DNA of 64,000 bases from Haploplasma axanthum (GCF_900660745.1 NZ_LR215048.1:248001-312000); one strand, 5' to 3'; counted from the stretch's first letter, positions 1 through 9,033 are shown. Notes: a model not told the origin generated them from the letters alone. Numbers and translations: made by a program.

Positions 1-604
1 CTAGTATAATTCTTTCTAGTAATGCAAGTGGTTTTTGTGTTGGATGTTTTCCTTCTTTTTTCTCACTAGGTTTAGTTAATCCAAAATCCCAAACATCTTT
101 CATCTGTTTATTATTATTAATAGTTTTCATTAAATCATAATTAAAATAATTCTTAAAACCTTTTTTTCTAGCCCAAAGAACAGTTTCAGTCGAATGAGTA
201 AATGCTTTTTTAGCAAGGTGTGGTGGAGGATTTAACTTTCTCCATGTGATATTATTAATAACCTCAAATCCTTCAAGTTCTAATGCAACACCAACTATAT
301 AAATATTATGAAACGTTCCAGATATCCAAATAGTTCCAGTATCTTTAAGTACACTTTCACATAACTTTATCCATCTTCTATTGAACTTTAGTTTTTCATT
401 TGTAGTCATTAAAGTAGAATCCCATTTTCCTTTATTAACAGAAACCATTTTCCCACTGTTACAAGTTATTCCATTATTAGATAGAAAATAAGGTGGATCA
501 GCAAATATCATATCAACTGATTTCTTTTTTATCTTTTTTAATATTTCAAATGAATCACCATTATAAAGAACAAAGTTTTCTTTTGAATAATACTTATTAG
601 TCAT
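1..604 (-). CDS. dpnA: DpnA-like DNA adenine methyltransferase (partial, 3' end outside window)
   Basis: This is the N-terminal ~200 residues of a beta-class amino-methyltransferase; the gene runs off the left window edge. An early DPPYF catalytic motif (ADPPYFLSNNG) is followed by GKMVSVNKGKWD and later by HPTQKP, the order seen in M2.DpnII (DpnA), which methylates adenine in GATC including single-stranded DNA. The start at 602-604 overlaps the end of the upstream Dam-type methyltransferase by 8 bp, so the two are translationally coupled. In known DpnII-type loci the order is dpnM-dpnA-dpnB, so a GATC endonuclease gene is expected beyond the left edge. Family assignment is strong; GATC specificity is inferred. 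Confidence 0.85.
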   Translation of the reverse strand, partial: MTNKYYSKENFVLYNGDSFEILKKIKKKSVDMIFADPPYFLSNNGITCNSGKMVSVNKGKWDSTLMTTNEKLKFNRRWIKLCESVLKDTGTIWISGTFHNIYIVGVALELEGFEVINNITWRKLNPPPHLAKKAFTHSTETVLWARKKGFKNYFNYDLMKTINNNKQMKDVWDFGLTKPSEKKEGKHPTQKPLALLERIIL

Positions 605-1424
605 AATTAGTTATAATAACCTCTAACACATCACCTCGACCGTTAGAATTAGAATTAACAAGTCTTTTAGCAGATACGACTTTAATCTTATAGTCTTTAT
701 ATAATTCCTTTATAAACTCAGTATAATGATTACTAAGCATTACTTTTACTCCAAGTTTGCTAAGAATTTCAAATGTATTAAAAAGCCTTATTTGATCTTC
801 TCTTGTAAAACTATCTTTTGTGTACGATGTAAACGACTCTTTATTATCTAAGTTATCATAAGGCGGATCAAAATATACGAAATCACCTTTTTTTGCTTCA
901 CTAACGGCTTCTTCAAAATCAACATTTACAATTTTTATATCATTATTACAAAAGAATTTGTTTACTTCATCTATATTTTCTTTTGAATATAAATTAACTT
1001 TTTCTTTTTGGCCAAAAGGAACATTGTAGTAACCTTTACTATTAACTCTATATAATCCGTTATACCCCGCTTTATTAAGATAAATGATTCTGGCTGCCTT
1101 CTCATGTTTAGGAAGTAGTTTATAATCATCACTTCTATCTAGTTCTCTAATACTATAATAATATTCTTTTGAATGATTAAACTGATGCTCATCAAGTTTG
1201 CTAATAAGTTTTACATATTCGTTCTTATTACTTAATACTTTATAAACATTAACAAGTTCACTATTCATGTCATTAATAACTGCTCTTTTAGGTTCAATAT
1301 CAAATAATAAAGCGCCACCGCCAATAAAAGGCTCGTAGTAGCAATCATACTCTTTAGGCATTAGTTCTTTTATTTTGTTAAGTAACTGCCTTTTTCCCCC
1401 AACCCATTTTAATACTGGATTCAT
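597..1424 (-). CDS. dpnM: DpnM/Dam-type GATC adenine methyltransferase
   Basis: A 275-residue alpha-class N6-adenine methyltransferase of the Dam/DpnM family. The SAM-binding start LKWVGGKRQLL is near residue 5, EPFIGGGALLFD near 32, and the catalytic DPPY near 188 (FVYFDPPYDN). The C-terminal LSNHYT and GRGDVLEVIITNY match DpnM, which modifies duplex GATC. Length is typical. The start ATG at 1422-1424 follows a weak AAGAG ribosome site. It is the first gene of a leftward DpnII-like operon. Its upstream region contains the inverted hix-like sites and faces a serine recombinase, so its expression may depend on the orientation of that segment (inference). Confidence 0.9.
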   Translation of the reverse strand: MNPVLKWVGGKRQLLNKIKELMPKEYDCYYEPFIGGGALLFDIEPKRAVINDMNSELVNVYKVLSNKNEYVKLISKLDEHQFNHSKEYYYSIRELDRSDDYKLLPKHEKAARIIYLNKAGYNGLYRVNSKGYYNVPFGQKEKVNLYSKENIDEVNKFFCNNDIKIVNVDFEEAVSEAKKGDFVYFDPPYDNLDNKESFTSYTKDSFTREDQIRLFNTFEILSKLGVKVMLSNHYTEFIKELYKDYKIKVVSAKRLVNSNSNGRGDVLEVIITNYD

Positions 1425-1449
1425 ATTTCACTCTTTCTGTTTTAAGAGA

Positions 1450-1475
1450 TTCCTTTAAGGTACACCTTTTAAGAC
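1450..1475. repeat. Left hix-like recombination half of an inverted pair
   Basis: A 26-bp imperfect palindrome centred on AC at 1462-1463, with arms AAGGT/ACCTT. Sixteen bases (AAGGTACACCTTTTAA, 1457-1472) recur exactly in inverted orientation at 1577-1592. The 12+2+12 layout and the TTCTTAAAAGGT-type half site resemble the hix sites of Hin-family invertases. A recombination function is inferred; the repeat itself is seen directly. Confidence 0.6.
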
Positions 1476-1576
1476 TTCTATTTTTAAAGTAAAGTATTTA
1501 GAAACTTCTTTTAATTTTATATAAACTTGATAAATTATTAAAAAAGTGATAGGATCAGCATATATATTATTGAGTT
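1473..1576. promoter_or_regulatory. Putative invertible promoter segment
   Basis: About 104 bp of very AT-rich DNA between the inverted sites. In the present orientation a weak rightward promoter can be read: TTGATA at 1527-1532, a 17-bp gap, and TAGGAT at 1550-1555, pointing at the recombinase. Leftward A/T-rich -10-like stretches could serve dpnM. Whether one promoter is switched by inversion is a hypothesis. Confidence 0.35.
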
Positions 1577-1599
1577 TTAAAAGGTGTACCTTTTAAGAA
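1574..1599. repeat. Right hix-like recombination site of an inverted pair
   Basis: A 26-bp imperfect palindrome centred on GT at 1586-1587, with the same AAGGT/ACCTT arms as the left site. The central dinucleotide is GT here and AC on the left, so the two asymmetric cores are in opposite orientation. With a serine recombinase that geometry gives inversion rather than deletion. Confidence 0.6.
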
Positions 1600-1665
1600 A
1601 ATATCTACGTTTGATATATATTAGTGTTAAAATAAATCTTGCATTTTACATACAGGAGGATTTTT

Positions 1666-2256
1666 ATGACTAAAACATATGCATACATTAGAGTTTCATC
1701 TATTACACAATCAATTGATAGACAATTAGATGAAATAGAAAGATTAGATTTACCAAAGAAAAACATTTTTATAGATAAGCAAAGTGGAAAAGACTTTGAA
1801 AGAAAGTCTTACTTAAAACTTAAAAGTAAACTTAAAGAAGGCGATTTATTAATAGTTAAGAGCATTGATAGATTAGGTAGAAACTATGAAATGATCATTG
1901 ATGAATGGTCTTATATAACAAAAAAAATAGGGGCAGATATCAAAGTACTTGATATGCCTCTTTTAGATACTAGAATACAACCAGAAAATTTAGTTGGTAA
2001 GTTTATTAGTGATATAGTACTACAAGTATTATCATTTGTTGCTGAAAATGAACGTGATAATATTAAGCAGCGTCAAGCCGAAGGTATTAGACTAGCAAAA
2101 GAAAAGGGCATCCACATGGGACGCCCTAAGCTTACGTTACCTGATAATTTTTATGTTATTGCAAGTAAGTTTAAATCTAAAGAGATTAGTTCTAATGAAG
2201 CATTAACCATACTTGGTATATCTAAGTCTTCTTTTTACAAATATCTAAAAGCGTAA
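1666..2256 (+). CDS. Small serine recombinase (resolvase/invertase family)
   Basis: A 196-residue site-specific recombinase. The N-terminal catalytic domain shows AYIRVSS with the nucleophilic Ser near residue 10, then DRQLDEI, SIDRLGRNY and the conserved ENERDNIKQRQAEGI helix. A C-terminal helix-turn-helix follows GRPK (ALTILGISKSSFYKYL). The start ATG at 1666 is chosen because a strong AGGAGG lies 8-13 bases upstream; an in-frame ATG at 1639 has none. The closest pattern is Gram-positive small resolvases and invertases. It stands alone, divergent from the DpnII-like methyltransferases, with paired inverted sites in the gap, which favours an invertase role over a transposon resolvase. That role is inferred. 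Confidence 0.85.
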   Translation: MTKTYAYIRVSSITQSIDRQLDEIERLDLPKKNIFIDKQSGKDFERKSYLKLKSKLKEGDLLIVKSIDRLGRNYEMIIDEWSYITKKIGADIKVLDMPLLDTRIQPENLVGKFISDIVLQVLSFVAENERDNIKQRQAEGIRLAKEKGIHMGRPKLTLPDNFYVIASKFKSKEISSNEALTILGISKSSFYKYLKA

Positions 2257-2377
2257 AACTACCTTAATAAATTAGCAGTTTTCATTTCAGTTATACTTGA
2301 AATCATTAGTATTAATCTGTTTTATTTAGAATATGATCGAAATACTTATATTCTAGCATTATATTCAAGATCTTATT

Positions 2378-3715
2378 TTACTTTATACTATCAAGCTTAA
2401 AATCTATTTTAATATTTTCTTTCTTTAACATCACTACATAAATAAACATCGTTGGTATAAAATCAAGCAACATTCCTACTCCAAACATAATAGATATACC
2501 TGTTAGCGTAGGAATAAAAACACCTGTTAAATATAAGATAAACATAACTCCATAATAAAAAACATCAATAAATAATGATTGAATTAACATATATTGAGTC
2601 TTTCCTCTACCATAGAAAGTTGCATCAAAAATGCAACTATTAAAAAGAAATGTTATATAGAACCCTGTTTGAATTAAAACAATATAGAAAACAGTATTAT
2701 AATCTTTAACATTCATTACATGTTGTAAAAATGGTTTCCAAAGTGGAATTGATAATAGCCAAATAACTGCAAATATAGCCGTTAATGTAATATATCCAAA
2801 TGTTTTATTTCTAATATTTTCTTTATTTGAAGCCGTTTCTTGTTTTACTAAATCAGCAAGTGCTAAACCTGGTAACAATAACCATCCCCATATAAAATTA
2901 TTAGCAACCCAATAGTTTCCTTGTTCTGATACAACATTAACCATTCTAACTACCATAATCATAAATGCCGTATTTCTTAAGAATGACTCTAAGCCTGAAA
3001 ACCTACCAATAGATAGCCATTCTTTCATCCACTCAATTTGAAGTTTTTCTTTTTTTAAGATATTTATTCCCTCTTTTTTTAGCATTAAAATTGCAACCGA
3101 AAGCATTACTAAATTAACAATAATATTTGTAATTGCTATTCCATTAACACCTAGTTTTAACGAAAAAGATAATGAACTTATTAAAAACATATCTAATATA
3201 ATTGAAAGACACATTTGAACAGATAATAGAACATACATTGTTTTATCTTTTTTTATTGTAACTAACACTACCATAATAAACTTAACAAGTGTAGCAAAGA
3301 GTGCAGCAATTGTTTCAATTCTAATGTATGTAACTGTAGAATCAATTAATGTTTGATCCTGTGCCATAAATCTAACAAGTGGATTTGCAAACAGAATAAT
3401 TACTAATGATAATACAGTATATATAATACCTGTAACAAGTAATCCACTTTTAACTTTTGCAGAAAACTCAGTTTTATTCAATACTGATTTCCCTAATATA
3501 AAAAATATAGGTAATATTAATGCTTCTTGAATAACTTCATAGAACAAATTCACCCATTGTAACTGACTAGCAATATTTATTCCCCATGAATCAGGCATTT
3601 CCCCTAAAAAATAAATTCTAACAGTTTGATATATAGTTGGTAGTAACAATAATAACAATAAAGCTACCCATAATCGATAATTAACTGTTTTCAAAGACTT
3701 TAGTACTTTCTTCAT
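2378..3715 (-). CDS. MATE-family multidrug/sodium antiporter-like transporter
   Basis: A 445-residue polytopic membrane protein with about 12 predicted hydrophobic segments in two halves, the MATE layout of Na+- or H+-coupled exporters. The second half repeats the pattern of the first (SGLESFLRNTAFMIMVVRMVN; LPGLALADLVKQETA). The short charged N-terminus leads directly into the first membrane segment. It is a single gene between the recombinase and the accessory operon, with about 120-130 bp of untranslated AT-rich DNA on each side. The substrate cannot be read from sequence. Confidence 0.75.
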   Translation of the reverse strand: MKKVLKSLKTVNYRLWVALLLLLLLPTIYQTVRIYFLGEMPDSWGINIASQLQWVNLFYEVIQEALILPIFFILGKSVLNKTEFSAKVKSGLLVTGIIYTVLSLVIILFANPLVRFMAQDQTLIDSTVTYIRIETIAALFATLVKFIMVVLVTIKKDKTMYVLLSVQMCLSIILDMFLISSLSFSLKLGVNGIAITNIIVNLVMLSVAILMLKKEGINILKKEKLQIEWMKEWLSIGRFSGLESFLRNTAFMIMVVRMVNVVSEQGNYWVANNFIWGWLLLPGLALADLVKQETASNKENIRNKTFGYITLTAIFAVIWLLSIPLWKPFLQHVMNVKDYNTVFYIVLIQTGFYITFLFNSCIFDATFYGRGKTQYMLIQSLFIDVFYYGVMFILYLTGVFIPTLTGISIMFGVGMLLDFIPTMFIYVVMLKKENIKIDFKLDSIK

Positions 3716-3848
3716 TTTTCACCTATCCCATTTCTATAGTTTTACAAGAATAATAGTTATTTAAATTATGCTATGAAAAAATCATCATTTTTAAACAAAC
3801 TATTCACAAGCCATACTTTGAATATATAGCGCAAATTTTATAATCATA

Positions 3849-4415
3849 TCATTTTTCAAAGTTAACATCTACCATTTTCAGAACTTCAATCCCTTTATTC
3901 CTATATATTACATTAATAACTTGTTCTTCTGTTTCTCTTCCTTTTAATCTAGGTACGCTTCTATCTTCAACTTTCAGCATTCTACAGACACTGATTTTAT
4001 TAACAACTGAGCATATTAATTCATCAGTTAAGTTATCACTATTCATTAATTCATCAACTAGTTTAGAAATTGGAATAATATGATCATCATGAAAAACTGA
4101 TCTATATTCAACACTACTACCACTGCTTATAGATCCATAACTTCCATCTTTTTTAGCTCCAACAAATCTTGTAATATTTCCATCAACTAACGCTTTTATT
4201 TTCTTATTATACCAATAATCCATAATTGGCCCACCAAACATTTCTTTCCATAAATTTAAAGCGTTTATTGATATATAATACTTCTCAATCGGTAGTTTAA
4301 TTTGCCTTAAAATCTGGTTAAGTAAATACTTTCTATTTGCTATTTGATAGTTATTAAAATCTCCTGATTTAGAATAGAATTTTATTTGTTCAATTGTTTC
4401 TTTAGGTATATTCAT
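3849..4415 (-). CDS. Putative HNH-like protein, last gene of the NUDIX-helicase-DraG operon
   Basis: A protein of about 188 residues with no family I recognise firmly. The middle holds FHDDHIIPISKLVDEL followed some 20 residues later by VVNKISVCRML, which resembles the DHIIP...N core of HNH nucleases, though zinc-ligand cysteine pairs are absent. The ATG at 4413-4415 overlaps the previous stop as TGATG, so translation is coupled; an in-frame TTG start at 4436 is possible but less likely. It is the most distal gene of the operon. Endonuclease function is tentative. Confidence 0.5.
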   Translation of the reverse strand: MNIPKETIEQIKFYSKSGDFNNYQIANRKYLLNQILRQIKLPIEKYYISINALNLWKEMFGGPIMDYWYNKKIKALVDGNITRFVGAKKDGSYGSISSGSSVEYRSVFHDDHIIPISKLVDELMNSDNLTDELICSVVNKISVCRMLKVEDRSVPRLKGRETEEQVINVIYRNKGIEVLKMVDVNFEK

Positions 4416-5140
4416 CACTCTTTTTTTCCTTTCCAAAAATTATTTGATAATTCTAATAGCGTATTAGCATAAGCATCCTCTACACTCCCTATAAACATAG
4501 AAAATCTTCTATATAAAAATAATCTTATCTCATCTATAAAAAACATAAATTCATTCTCATTCATTCTATTAGTACTACTATCTTCATTTACAACTATAAA
4601 ATCTAATCCGTTTCTACATTCATATCTTTTATTATTATATGTAAACATAAAATTCTTTTGTCTACTATTTGGTCTTCCATCCATATCACTTACTGAATAT
4701 CTAGCAAAGAAAAATCCTTCTTTAAATAGTTGCCCTTTTGTTTCCAAATATCTATTTGCAACACTTTCTCTCTTATAAATCATTCTTCTTGATATATCTT
4801 TAGATTCTTTATCTAGGAATTCAAAGCATTTTTCTTCTATACTCTCTGGTATACCATAATAAGCTTCAGCCATTGATCCTGTTATGGCACCTATAGTATC
4901 TGCGTCTCCTCCAAGTGAAATAGCAATTCTAATTGCATCTTCATAACAAGTAGATTCTAAAAATGACTCTATTGCTTCAGGAACAGTCCCCATACAAGTC
5001 TCATTAAAAGTATAGCTTTTTCTAATCTCATTACACGTCTTATCTAACACGTAATAGTTATCATTAATATACTCTTTGATCTCCTGTTTATTCTTACAGT
5101 TTAATGCCATATATATAACAGATGAAATTTGCCTCAGCAC
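4415..5140 (-). pseudogene. ADP-ribosylglycohydrolase, C-terminal part (frameshifted from 5094-5570)
   Basis: The second half of a DraG-type ADP-ribosylglycohydrolase. ISLGGDADTIGAITGSMAEAYYG is the family's second metal-binding signature (D-A-D-T). After about residue 115 comes a 110-residue extension not typical of DraG, ending NNFWKGKKE. The natural junction with the upstream half is GAEA-ISSVIYMALN; one extra base in the AAATTT stretch at 5125-5130 breaks it. The apparent start at 5140 is therefore not a real start. The protein would be functional only if the frame is restored by slippage or if the base is an assembly error. Confidence 0.75.
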
Positions 5141-5570
5141 CTTTTATTCCTTCCAGATGATTATGTGTTATTCCTGTGATTATTCTTGATAATTTAATAC
5201 ATTCTTCCATACTAGATGAAAAGTATGCTACAGGGCTTATACGCATTGCAGCACCATTTCCATAACTATTATATGGAGGTTGTATCCCATTACTCTTTAT
5301 CGAATTAATACACCAATTTTCAAAGCTTGCACCATATGCTCCCATAGGATTTGGATATTTCTTGTAGAAACTAATAAATTCATTTGCAACAAAATTACCT
5401 ATATTTTGATAATCATTATTACACTTCTCTAAAGCAGAAAAAACTGCCATAGTTAATATACTATCGTCAGTTATTTCTTTGTTATATTCAAAAAGTGAAA
5501 AATCCTTAGTTTTATTATTTTTAAACTCTAATGTCGATCCAACAACATCCCCTATTATTGCACCTATCAC
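5094..5570 (-). pseudogene. ADP-ribosylglycohydrolase, N-terminal part
   Basis: The first half of the same DraG-like gene. It starts with GTG (5568-5570): MIGAIIGDVVGST is the classic DraG opening. ITDDSILTMAV carries the TDD metal-binding motif, and GNGAAMRISPVAY and ITHNHLEGIKGAEA follow. DraG enzymes remove ADP-ribose from arginine or related adducts using two Mg ions. The GTG overlaps the TAG stop of the preceding 92-residue gene by one base (TAGTG), so the two are coupled. The frame is lost after GAEA; the remainder lies in 4415-5140. Confidence 0.8.
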
Positions 5571-5848
5571 TACATACTCTCCTTAAGCAGCAAAACACAT
5601 ATCTCTGCTGCCATCTTCTTTATTTCATCGACACTAAGCCCAATAGTATTTCTTCCGATACTATCTTTAGCTTCTAGAGCTTTTCTAAGATACATATAAT
5701 GGTCTTTTCTACTTCTATTATATGCCGATATTCTAGTATCAAGTTCACTAGCATTTTCCCAATTTTGATGTTTTATATCTATTGCTTCACCATATTTACG
5801 CGATATAAACCATGCAATACCCATTGTCTTTAAGTTTCTTAATTCCAT
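5570..5848 (-). CDS. 92-residue protein of unknown function in the NUDIX-helicase-DraG operon
   Basis: A small soluble, helix-rich protein that I do not recognise. It has no signal peptide or membrane segment and is rich in charged and aromatic residues (KHQNWENASELDTR, RKDHYMYLRKAL). It starts 21 bp after the helicase stop and its TAG stop overlaps the GTG of the ADP-ribosylglycohydrolase. The tight spacing on both sides marks it as a real operon member, not a chance reading frame. A regulatory or partner role to the DraG enzyme is possible but unproven. Confidence 0.6.
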   Translation of the reverse strand: MELRNLKTMGIAWFISRKYGEAIDIKHQNWENASELDTRISAYNRSRKDHYMYLRKALEAKDSIGRNTIGLSVDEIKKMAAEICVLLLKESM

Positions 5849-5869
5849 TTTATAGTTCCCCTTTACTTA

Positions 5870-8644
5870 TTAATTATTAATAAAAAACTCAGCTGGGAAT
5901 TCAGTTTCTAATTCAAACTCAATCTCATGATTATATTTACCCTTATCTGTTGTTTTAACATCTGATATATTGCTTATTCTCACATCCCCTAGGTTAAAAT
6001 ATGAAGTTGATTCATATCCTAAATGTGGAAACTGTGCACAGATATAAAACTTATACTTTTCGTTCACGAACTTATTAACTTTTTCGATTGCTTGATTCTT
6101 TGTATTTGATCCTTGTGTATAATAAATAATTCTATTTCTATCTACAATATAATTATCATAAAATGATTTTTTATCAGTTACTTGTATTGTGCAATATACA
6201 GTTTTTTTATTGTGATCAATTCTCTCACCTACAACATTCATATAACAATCTTTTGCACCAACATTAAATAAGAATTCTCCTTTATCAACTAAATCAAAAG
6301 GCTTCATTATGTACGAATCTTTTTTACTAATTTCTTCAAATAACTCCAGGTGTTCTTTATATAAATCAATAGCATTTAATCTGTCAAGCTCTTTAATAAC
6401 TTCAACATTTATAACGATCTTATCTCCAACTTTTTCAAATGGAGTTAAAAAATCATTTCCTTTTTTATAATAATTGCTATTTATAGATGTACTTCTTCCA
6501 TTAATGTATTCATTTGGAAGTAAAATACTCTTCAACGTCTCATCGTTACTAGGATTTCCTCTTAATAATGCCACATACTCTTTTAATACATCACTACTAT
6601 AACCTCTAAATACGAACTGTGTAATCAAAGTTAAAAAATTCCCTATAAACTTATTGCCTCTTTTGATATTATATTTTTTCTCATAGTATTCATCAAATGG
6701 ATCATAAAAATTTCTATGTAATAATTGTAATAAATCCATTTCAAGGAATTGCTTACTATTATACATCTCTTTTAGTGTAGGAATAGTTTCATATTTATAT
6801 AACTCATCTCTAAATCTATTCTTAATTTTTGTTTTAACTTTAAAATCATTTGAAATAGACTTAATAATGTTCTCCATTGCAGTCTTTTCTATTTCAACAT
6901 TAATAAATGGCGATACAGTTTCAAAATTTGAATTTGCATATCTAAATAGTTTTCTTTTATCAACTGTTGAATTACCGGTTAATACTTCAGCAATAGAATA
7001 ATTGTTTTTTGAATTACCAATAATATCAAAAACAGTAACATATTTATTAGGATCAAACGTTCTTCTTAATCCTCTTCCTAATTGTTGTAGATAAATAATT
7101 GATGACGTAGTGTTTCTAACCATTATTATTGTGTTTATACTTGGTATATCAACACCTTCATTAAACTTATTAACTGTACATATTAGTTCTAATGTATCTC
7201 TATCATTCGATTCTAAAGACTTAATATCGTTTTCTATATCTTCAAAGCTTCCTTGTCCACTAACTGCAGCCGTTGTTCTTATTCCTTCACTATTTAGCAT
7301 ATTACTTAGTTCAATTGCTTCACTAATATTTGATGTAAATACTATTCCTTTTAATTTTTCACCATAATGACCTTTTTCATCTATAATTTTCTTAATATAG
7401 ATTGCTAGTTCTTTATAATCAAATTTTTCTTTGTCTTCCAATAACTTATCTTCAATTTGTAATCCATAATATGTAAAAGGACACACAAGTTCATTATTAA
7501 GTGCATCTAACAATCTTATTTCGTATGGAATACTATATTTGAATGTTTCAAATAGATGCTTCGGATCATCAGTTCTTTCTGGAGTAGCTGTTATTCCTAG
7601 TGTGAATTTAGGGGTAAAATAGTTAATTAACTCATTATATTTTGTTTCACTACCTATTTTATGAGCCTCATCATATATTATATAATCAAAAAAATCATTA
7701 GATACTTTTCTATATAAATAACTATATGCAGTTTTATCTGTTGTGAATATAAAATCTGCAGCTTCAACTTCTCTTAAATTTGATGAATCAAGTTCAACAA
7801 CCTTCTTATTTCTAAATATATTTTTAAATGTTTTTATTGCTGATGATAATATAAGTCTGTTATGAACTAAAAATAAAACTTTCTTTGCTTCTGAATTTCT
7901 AACATCAAAAGCAGATAAATATGTTTTACCTGTTCCTGTTGCAGCAATAACTAATCCTCTGTCATATAAACTTCTACATTCTTCTAGAGCAACTAAAGCT
8001 TTCTCTTGCATATAGTTTGGTTTTATATGATTATTATCTAAACTTAACGAGAAAAAATGCTCATCCATAAGCATCTTTTCATTATATATTTCACTATATC
8101 CCAAGATAAAATCTTCAGTTAAATCTACGCTTAACTGATCATTCCACAAATTCTCAAATGTTTCACCATACTTATCGACAATATATCCATCTTTACTTGA
8201 ATCAACTTCTATTGCCATTTCATGAACAATACCAAGTGCTCTCGATGAAATATTATTGCTACCAACAATTAAAGTTCTTAATTCTTCTTTTTCAAAAAAG
8301 TATGTTTTTAAATGAAATCCTTTATCATTTCTATATGGATTATAAACCTTAACCGATAGATCAAGTTCTAAAAGCTTTTGTAATGACAAGATATCGGTAA
8401 CAAGACCTTCTGTTGTTATTAATAATCTACTAGTCTTATCAAACTTTTTAAAATGATCGTAAATTAAACTGAGTCCAGACCAAACTACATAACTTACTGC
8501 TATATCAATTCTATTTGAATCATTCAAGTTTTCTATTAGTTTTCTTTTAATATTTTTACTATTCTCATTAACAAGAATTTGAGGATTATATTCAAAAGAT
8601 AAAACACTCTTATCTACTAATGATTTTTTTATCTTATCATCCAT
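5870..8644 (-). CDS. PLD-nuclease / SF2 helicase / DUF3427 protein
   Basis: A 924-residue multidomain DNA-processing enzyme. Residues 40-150 form a phospholipase D-type nuclease half-site with H111-x-K113 and SNN near 129-131 (FHLKTYFF, GSNNISSRAL). An SF2 helicase follows: AATGTGKT at 234-241, DEAH at 325-328, GITATPERT near 350, and a QQLGRGLRR motif VI near 535. The C-terminal ~350 residues match the DUF3427 region found behind such helicases. One PLD motif suggests it acts as a dimer. It begins 2 bp after the NUDIX gene, an arrangement I recall as recurrent in Firmicutes. A role in DNA repair or phage defence is inferred. Confidence 0.85.
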   Translation of the reverse strand: MDDKIKKSLVDKSVLSFEYNPQILVNENSKNIKRKLIENLNDSNRIDIAVSYVVWSGLSLIYDHFKKFDKTSRLLITTEGLVTDILSLQKLLELDLSVKVYNPYRNDKGFHLKTYFFEKEELRTLIVGSNNISSRALGIVHEMAIEVDSSKDGYIVDKYGETFENLWNDQLSVDLTEDFILGYSEIYNEKMLMDEHFFSLSLDNNHIKPNYMQEKALVALEECRSLYDRGLVIAATGTGKTYLSAFDVRNSEAKKVLFLVHNRLILSSAIKTFKNIFRNKKVVELDSSNLREVEAADFIFTTDKTAYSYLYRKVSNDFFDYIIYDEAHKIGSETKYNELINYFTPKFTLGITATPERTDDPKHLFETFKYSIPYEIRLLDALNNELVCPFTYYGLQIEDKLLEDKEKFDYKELAIYIKKIIDEKGHYGEKLKGIVFTSNISEAIELSNMLNSEGIRTTAAVSGQGSFEDIENDIKSLESNDRDTLELICTVNKFNEGVDIPSINTIIMVRNTTSSIIYLQQLGRGLRRTFDPNKYVTVFDIIGNSKNNYSIAEVLTGNSTVDKRKLFRYANSNFETVSPFINVEIEKTAMENIIKSISNDFKVKTKIKNRFRDELYKYETIPTLKEMYNSKQFLEMDLLQLLHRNFYDPFDEYYEKKYNIKRGNKFIGNFLTLITQFVFRGYSSDVLKEYVALLRGNPSNDETLKSILLPNEYINGRSTSINSNYYKKGNDFLTPFEKVGDKIVINVEVIKELDRLNAIDLYKEHLELFEEISKKDSYIMKPFDLVDKGEFLFNVGAKDCYMNVVGERIDHNKKTVYCTIQVTDKKSFYDNYIVDRNRIIYYTQGSNTKNQAIEKVNKFVNEKYKFYICAQFPHLGYESTSYFNLGDVRISNISDVKTTDKGKYNHEIEFELETEFPAEFFINN

Positions 8645-8646
8645 TT

Positions 8647-9033
8647 TTAAACCTCTTTTAATTTATCTACAATCGGAAGATCGGCAGCAGCCCAATCTAA
8701 ATCACTTAATTGATCAATTAAAAGCCATTTACTATCTAGGTGCTCAGTTAAAACAATCTCTTTATCAGTTTCACATAGAAATGCATGCATTGTTAGTTCA
8801 AATGAATTATACTCATGTTCTACCGTCATTATAAATTTATTTATTTTAATATCAATCTCTAATTCTTCCATCAATTCTCTTTTTAAAGCTTGTTCTGGAG
8901 TTTCACCCGCTTCAACTTTTCCACCTGGAAACTCCCACTTTTTAGCAAGTTCACCAGAATCTTTTCTTTGTGCGCAGAAATATTTATTATCCTTTTTTAT
9001 TACTGCTGCAACAACTTCAATATGCTTTTTCAT
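8647..9033 (-). CDS. NUDIX (deoxy)nucleoside triphosphate pyrophosphohydrolase, MutT-like
   Basis: A 128-residue NUDIX enzyme. The NUDIX box is complete: GGKVEAGETPEQALKREL then MEELEI, giving G-x5-E-x7-RE-x2-EE-x-x. The opening IEVVAAVIKKDNKYFCAQR and the EFPGGK stretch are typical of MutT/8-oxo-dGTP diphosphatases. It is first in a leftward operon, with the helicase starting 2 bp downstream. The tight pairing suggests it acts on a nucleotide or nucleotide-linked product related to the helicase or to the ADP-ribosylglycohydrolase further down; the substrate is not shown by sequence. Confidence 0.88.
   Translation of the reverse strand: MKKHIEVVAAVIKKDNKYFCAQRKDSGELAKKWEFPGGKVEAGETPEQALKRELMEELEIDIKINKFIMTVEHEYNSFELTMHAFLCETDKEIVLTEHLDSKWLLIDQLSDLDWAAADLPIVDKLKEV

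Noticed and set aside
1450-1599. The paired palindromes as simple repressor operators of the R-M system
   Set aside because: Not excluded, but ranked below recombination sites because cores are asymmetric and inverted, the sites are 26 bp with hix-like halves, and a serine recombinase lies adjacent.
1639-1665. Upstream start of the serine recombinase at 1639
   Set aside because: It would place the AGGAGG site inside the coding region; the MTKTYAYIRVSS start at 1666 matches the family.
7110-7367. 85-codon rightward reading frame
   Set aside because: Lies wholly inside the PLD-helicase gene on the other strand, no ribosome site, composition of an antisense frame.
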